Positions 60,569 to 64,000 of a stretch of DNA of 64,000 bases are shown here, in pieces. Positions within the stretch are counted from its first letter, which is position 1. The number at the start of each line of letters is the position of its first letter. The position numbers and the translations under genes were made by a program. The notes below the pieces were generated by a model. It was not told the origin of the DNA and did not search any database. It saw only the letters and a program-made list of their open reading frames with translations. The DNA comes from Chitinophagaceae bacterium (GTDB taxonomy: Bacteria; Bacteroidota; Bacteroidia; Chitinophagales; Chitinophagaceae): NCBI GenBank assembly GCA_019638615.1, contig JAHBTL010000002.1, positions 284,226 through 348,225 on the forward strand. Reading direction: 5' to 3'.

Positions 60569-60698
60569 CTCACCTCTTCCACCTACCGCAGAGTTCTGCT
60601 AACGCACTTAGCCGGGAGGAGAAACGCTGCGGAGAAATAAAGGCTAAGCGCAGGCAGACGCTGCGGAGAACCTTCACTCTGCGAAGAATTGAGGATTA
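60569..60698. repeat. Cassette boundary element, diverged copy d
   Basis: Contains CCACCTACCGCAGAGTTC, GGCTAAGCGCAGGCAGACG, CTGCGGAGAACCTTCACTC and TGCGAAGAATT, a longer and diverged form of copies a-c with the CTGCGGAGAA word doubled (60645 and 60661 areas). It lies between the immunity gene of cassette 2 and the front of cassette 3. Confidence 0.65.
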
Positions 60699-60908
60699 TT
60701 ATCTTTTGTTTTTGTAGTACCAACGAACTAGGAAGAGTAGTGGAACCACGAACACTATGAACAACACTACGATTTGTATAACTATTATACTCCCTGTTTT
60801 TAGACTCGGATCCTTTTGGGGAATAATTCGATATTTTAATGTTGACAAAATAGCATTACATAGTGCAAAAAGTACAACAAAAACATACCCCTTTTTCATA
60901 ATCTTCAT
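60699..60908 (-). CDS. Small two-helix membrane protein, putative immunity of cassette 2
   Basis: 69 residues with two hydrophobic segments (GYVFVVLFALCNAILSTL; IIVIQIVVLFIVFVVPLLFL) joined by a short basic loop (KYRIIPQKDPSLK), ending in a basic RWYYKNKR. It starts 14 nt after the cassette 2 toxin. Small multi-helix immunity proteins of this kind usually guard against membrane-active or envelope-targeting toxins. No family is recognised. Confidence 0.6.
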   Translation of the reverse strand: MKIMKKGYVFVVLFALCNAILSTLKYRIIPQKDPSLKTGSIIVIQIVVLFIVFVVPLLFLVRWYYKNKR

Positions 60909-60922
60909 TCTTTTTTCATCTC

Positions 60923-62422
60923 TTAATTTTCTTCATTATCCTCATCAAAAGGGGCTACTTTTTCAACAGGGTGAACAATAAGAATACTTTTCCCTCCATT
61001 TCCACTCGTAGTCAAATTATTAATCCTTGAAAGAAGGTAATCTAAACCCAAAGAAGTTCCAAAATCAACAATATCAGTAGCCCTATCTCCAATTTGAGCA
61101 ATATGTAAATTAGGATCTCTACCCAGATACCTCATAAATGCATTGGTGTTACCTTTGGTATATTTACCAAATGGATCAGTATAACCTCTGTTCCACCAAC
61201 CGCCTCTTACATTTTTGGTGATTTTATCTAGTCCATATTTACTGAACCCAAATGTTGCAGTAGCCAAAAGACTAGAAGCTGTAGCAGCTGTATAGTCCAC
61301 TTCCTTCCCTTCGATTTTATCTTCGGCGATAGATGTACCAAATGATGTAACAGCTGTCGCAACCGATCCAGTTATCGTTGTTGCAACAGCACCAAAACCT
61401 GCGGCACCAGCTAGACCTCCGGTAGCTCCAACAATGGCACCACCTAAAGCATTAACGCCGGCTTTTTGCCAGGTTTTACTATCTCTAAGAGATTCAAATC
61501 CATTTTGGATAACAGACTTAGTTAAAGATGCAGCGCCTCCAATAAGACCACCAATTATCGCTCCTGCTACGCCAAAATCACCTTCATGGTCAGAATAAAG
61601 TACCGGGTTATTATAAACATAAACATATGGGCTAACTCCTTCTTGGTTCATATCCGCCATAGAATCCACCACATGCCACCTTCCTATCTGGTTATCATAC
61701 ATCCTCGCTCCATAGTCTAACCACTCTAAACCAGAGCCGTCAGAAAATTCTTTTCTCTGCTCCTCCTTACCATTATACTTGTATTTATTCTCAGGATTCC
61801 CGAACGCCAGTGCTTTGCTGGATATCCCGGCCATAGTAAGTCCAAACGGATAATAATGCGTTTCTTCAAGAATAGCACCTCTTGTGTGTATTACCTGTAA
61901 GTTGTCAAAGAACACCGGAACCTGGCTCTGGTTGCTCACGTAAATATACACATATCCGTTTTTAGGTGCGGGGATGTTTGATAATTGATGTGATTTTACC
62001 ACATCTTTATCACCTACGGCATCAAAGCCGCTGCTTACGCTTTTGAACTGTTCATCAAAAAACAGGTAGTTGATGAATGCCCTGGGTTTGGCAGAGCTGT
62101 TGGGCACTTCATCCAACTGGTCATCGAACAAAGACAGGATGCCACCTGTTGTATTGCCAATGCCATTGAGCTGTGTGCCGGTCACCCCGCCATGCGCGCC
62201 TGCAGCAGCGCCGCCGGTAGGTCCGCCCAGTAAACCGGTCAGTATGCTGAGTGTGGCGATGTTTTGGTTCTGGGTTGCACCATTGGTCACTGCAGTAAAA
62301 TAATAGCTCTTGCCAAAGATGTCTATCTTATCGCCTGCCATTACTTTTACTCTCCGCCTACCGCAGAGTCGCCAGCTAACACACATGGCTAAGCGCAGGC
62401 AGACACTGCGGAGAACTCTCAC
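60923..62422 (-). CDS. RHS core fragment with unique C-terminal tip (cassette 2)
   Basis: 499 codons, but as in cassette 7 the first ~26 are a read-through of the boundary element (copy c) from a GTG; homology starts at [12 protein letters not shown]. The exit motif is [20 protein letters not shown], then [18 protein letters not shown] long Gly/Ala linker ([40 protein letters not shown]) precedes the tip: [54 protein letters not shown]. The activity is unknown. Confidence 0.74.
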   Translation of the reverse strand: MRVLRSVCLRLAMCVSWRLCGRRRVKVMAGDKIDIFGKSYYFTAVTNGATQNQNIATLSILTGLLGGPTGGAAAGAHGGVTGTQLNGIGNTTGGILSLFDDQLDEVPNSSAKPRAFINYLFFDEQFKSVSSGFDAVGDKDVVKSHQLSNIPAPKNGYVYIYVSNQSQVPVFFDNLQVIHTRGAILEETHYYPFGLTMAGISSKALAFGNPENKYKYNGKEEQRKEFSDGSGLEWLDYGARMYDNQIGRWHVVDSMADMNQEGVSPYVYVYNNPVLYSDHEGDFGVAGAIIGGLIGGAASLTKSVIQNGFESLRDSKTWQKAGVNALGGAIVGATGGLAGAAGFGAVATTITGSVATAVTSFGTSIAEDKIEGKEVDYTAATASSLLATATFGFSKYGLDKITKNVRGGWWNRGYTDPFGKYTKGNTNAFMRYLGRDPNLHIAQIGDRATDIVDFGTSLGLDYLLSRINNLTTSGNGGKSILIVHPVEKVAPFDEDNEEN

Positions 62423-62435
62423 TCTGTGGAGAACA
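62349..62435. repeat. Cassette boundary element, copy c
   Basis: Practically identical over ~88 bp to copy a at 51181-51268, 11 kb away, and likewise joined to the VMAGDK codons of an RHS core. Confidence 0.82.
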
Positions 62436-62497
62436 AAGCTGATATCCTCAATTCAAAAAAATAAGCCGGACAAAGTCCCGGAAGAACATAGGAAGTA

Positions 62498-62517
62498 ACG
62501 AAGTCTGCAGACTTCGT
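62498..62517. repeat. Perfect 20-bp palindrome
   Basis: ACGAAGTCTGCAGACTTCGT is its own reverse complement. It lies 12 bp before the end of the cassette 1 immunity gene and could end transcription or be a small dispersed repeat. Confidence 0.75.
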
Positions 62518-62529
62518 ACAGCAGGGGTC

Positions 62530-63102
62530 TTATTTTATTGAACTTGACGCGATATGTTTTAACTCTTCCAGACTTATCCGATTTTTTTCTTTCTCGCCAC
62601 TATCATTTATATTGTTTATTAACAACTCACCTTCTTCAATCAACTTTAAATCTTTCTGAGGATCTCCACTATACCCAAACCCATATTCAACTTCATGTTG
62701 ATTTAACCTAATTCTATTTATTAGTCGGGTATAATACATTTTTAGAGCTTGCTGATCAGAAGGATTAAGTTCAATACTTTTTTTTAATTGTGAAAAATCT
62801 GAACTCCATTTGTAAGGAATTGGATTCGTTGGCTCCTGTTTTATCCATTCAAGCAATTCTGGCTGAAAAACATTTGAATGTAAATTCCAAGGAAGATATA
62901 AGGCATAATCACCTGTTTCCTCTGCAAGTTGATAAATCAAATCAATAAGTTTCCTCCGGTTTATTCTTTCTTGCATTTTAAAGTTTAAGATAAACTTCTC
63001 CAATTCTAAAAATGCTGCTTTTCGTAGTCCTATTTTCTGGAGCTTTAAATAAGCTTGATAAGAATTAGCCCAACCAATCGTTTTTAATTTATTTTCTTCC
63101 AT
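62530..63102 (-). CDS. Putative immunity protein of cassette 1
   Basis: 190 residues, cytoplasmic and mostly helical: TIGWANSYQAYLKLQKIGLR, AAFLELEKFILNFKMQERIN, RKLIDLIYQLAEETGDYALY, ending ISLEELKHIASS. This helical layout resembles partner proteins of HNH-type Rhs nucleases in Bacteroidota, but I cannot give a family name. It starts 27 nt after the toxin gene. A cytoplasmic immunity protein fits a DNA-cutting toxin. Confidence 0.65.
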   Translation of the reverse strand: MEENKLKTIGWANSYQAYLKLQKIGLRKAAFLELEKFILNFKMQERINRRKLIDLIYQLAEETGDYALYLPWNLHSNVFQPELLEWIKQEPTNPIPYKWSSDFSQLKKSIELNPSDQQALKMYYTRLINRIRLNQHEVEYGFGYSGDPQKDLKLIEEGELLINNINDSGEKEKNRISLEELKHIASSSIK

Positions 63103-63129
63103 ATAAAATTTATCAATAAGAATAACTTT

Positions 63130-64000
63130 CTAGTTTGGTTGTTTCAGATACTCATAGTCCCAGTAATGATGTTGCTTTAGTTTATTATCACTTGCTTTAC
63201 CTGCATTAAAATGCGGGCCCTGATCACCTGTACCTCCGCTATTATATTGAGCTGGCTTGTCCTCTCTCACAATAACCTTCTCACCTTTTGAGTTGGTATA
63301 CTCATATTGTCTTACATTTCTATTATCCAAACCGGCTTTATCTCCCTCGGGAGTATTAGGTTTAATTGTTTTATCGGGTTGTTGACTTCTAGGTATAGAG
63401 TTTTGCTCTTTTGCATTATTTAGAGCTTCTTTTCTAGTTTCACTTTGAGTATCATTCTGCCCGCCAAATGATTTGTTACCTTCTGTCTTAAGATTCACTA
63501 TATCCTTTCTCATGCCCTCAGGCACCATTGTCACTGAATTATTTGGATTTGGACCAGCCTCAGATACAAGTTCTGCGAGCACGAAAGCCCCGACAATTAT
63601 AGCGCCACCAATCATTACAGCTTGTCCAGCGCCGGGGCCCGCTTGAGCAGACGCCATTTCTACTTGTCTCAATAAGTCAAGCGAAAAAGCACAACAGGAA
63701 GGTGCCATTCCATCCGGATCATTAAACCGTATAGGATTATCAAAAGCATAATTGTAAGGCGAGTGCCTGCGCATACTGTCAGCCAACGGATCAACGGCAT
63801 GCCACCTCCCTATCTGTGCATCATACATCCTCGCTCCATAATCTAACCATTCTAAGCCAGAGCCATCACTAAACTCTTTTCGCTGTTCTTCTTTACCATT
63901 GTATTTAAACTTATTCTCAGCAATACCGTTCAATGCTTTGGAGCTAATCCCCGCCATGGTTAATCCGAACGGATAATAATGTGTTTCTTCAAGTATAGCA
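63130..64000 (-). CDS. RHS protein C-terminus with HNH-like nuclease tip (cassette 1; runs off right edge)
   Basis: The frame continues to the window edge: before [11 protein letters not shown] the codons read [14 protein letters not shown], as in the other cores, so this is the rear of a longer gene. The exit motif [20 protein letters not shown] and [17 protein letters not shown] precede a hydrophobic linker ([20 protein letters not shown]). The tip ends [47 protein letters not shown]. The QYEYTN/GEKV/GPHFNAG/QHHY order resembles the EHHH branch of HNH/Endo VII toxins. It may be the expressed, full-length member of the array. Confidence 0.75.
   Translation of the reverse strand, partial: AILEETHYYPFGLTMAGISSKALNGIAENKFKYNGKEEQRKEFSDGSGLEWLDYGARMYDAQIGRWHAVDPLADSMRRHSPYNYAFDNPIRFNDPDGMAPSCCAFSLDLLRQVEMASAQAGPGAGQAVMIGGAIIVGAFVLAELVSEAGPNPNNSVTMVPEGMRKDIVNLKTEGNKSFGGQNDTQSETRKEALNNAKEQNSIPRSQQPDKTIKPNTPEGDKAGLDNRNVRQYEYTNSKGEKVIVREDKPAQYNSGGTGDQGPHFNAGKASDNKLKQHHYWDYEYLKQPN

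Noticed and set aside
62345-62422. The Arg/Cys-rich first 26 residues of cassettes 2 and 7 as a real N-terminus or signal peptide
   Set aside because: They are a read-through of the boundary element from a GTG; in copy b the same region is out of frame with a stop.
47555-64000. The repeated blocks as insertion sequences or a prophage
   Set aside because: No transposase, integrase or phage structural gene is seen; the repeated part encodes RHS core and the boundaries have no terminal repeats of IS type.

Overview
The window looks like a chromosome segment of a Bacteroidota species, most likely a Chitinophagaceae-type soil or freshwater bacterium. The reasons are protein families (Bacteroidota RHS cores, a SusC/TonB-like barrel, a GLPGLI-like protein, DarA/DarB resorcinol genes, a GT2-DUF2062 fusion), several -7 promoter boxes of the TAnnTTTG type, few Shine-Dalgarno sequences, and unusual patterned spacers between genes. 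Assignment is from the sequence alone.

Layout. 1-3.2 kb: the start of a LytS-like kinase, a PIN/antitoxin pair, a zinc-ribbon protein, a tail-less single-strand-binding protein and two small AT-rich genes. 3.4-4.7 kb: an MFS exporter. 5.4-15.3 kb (minus strand): a tightly overlapping six-gene operon (GT2-DUF2062, MMPL-acyltransferase-methyltransferase fusion, FAD oxidoreductase, C45 Ntn hydrolase, AcpS, thiolase). 15.4-20.4 kb: a NUMOD-repeat protein, a methyltransferase and a three-gene PepSY membrane operon. 21.2-26.3 kb (plus strand): secreted protein, DarA, DarB, small protein, BtrH-like protein, ABC ATPase. The two outer blocks together resemble parts of a flexirubin/dialkylresorcinol locus, but the ammonia-lyase, ketosynthases, ACPs, ligase and ABC permease expected of such a locus are not here.

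26.4-47.3 kb is mostly chromosomal housekeeping: ATP-grasp plus glutamine amidotransferase pair, Pcm, a glycosyltransferase, a TonB-type receptor, tRNA-His, Tsp protease, M20 hydrolase, RuvX, a UbiA-like prenyltransferase, a TrmH-like methylase, PruA, PyrR and a sugar porter. Six of the gaps between genes here and around 25 kb are filled by tracts whose sequence keeps a strict 7-base period although the 7-base words change. Each tract starts G/T-rich and ends A/C-rich, so it can fold back on itself.

47.5-64 kb (all minus strand) is an array of eight RHS C-terminal modules. Seven keep part of the same RHS core, then a different C-terminal tip, then a small, mostly unrelated gene at toxin-immunity spacing (-14 to +27 nt). 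Several core copies begin at exactly the same codon, next to a shared ~85-bp boundary sequence. One such junction cuts a protease gene in two, and a toxin tail is left stranded between two protease copies. I read this as an orphan polymorphic-toxin reservoir shaped by recombination, with the probable full-length RHS gene running off the right edge. This array and the heptad tracts are the two most unusual things in the window.
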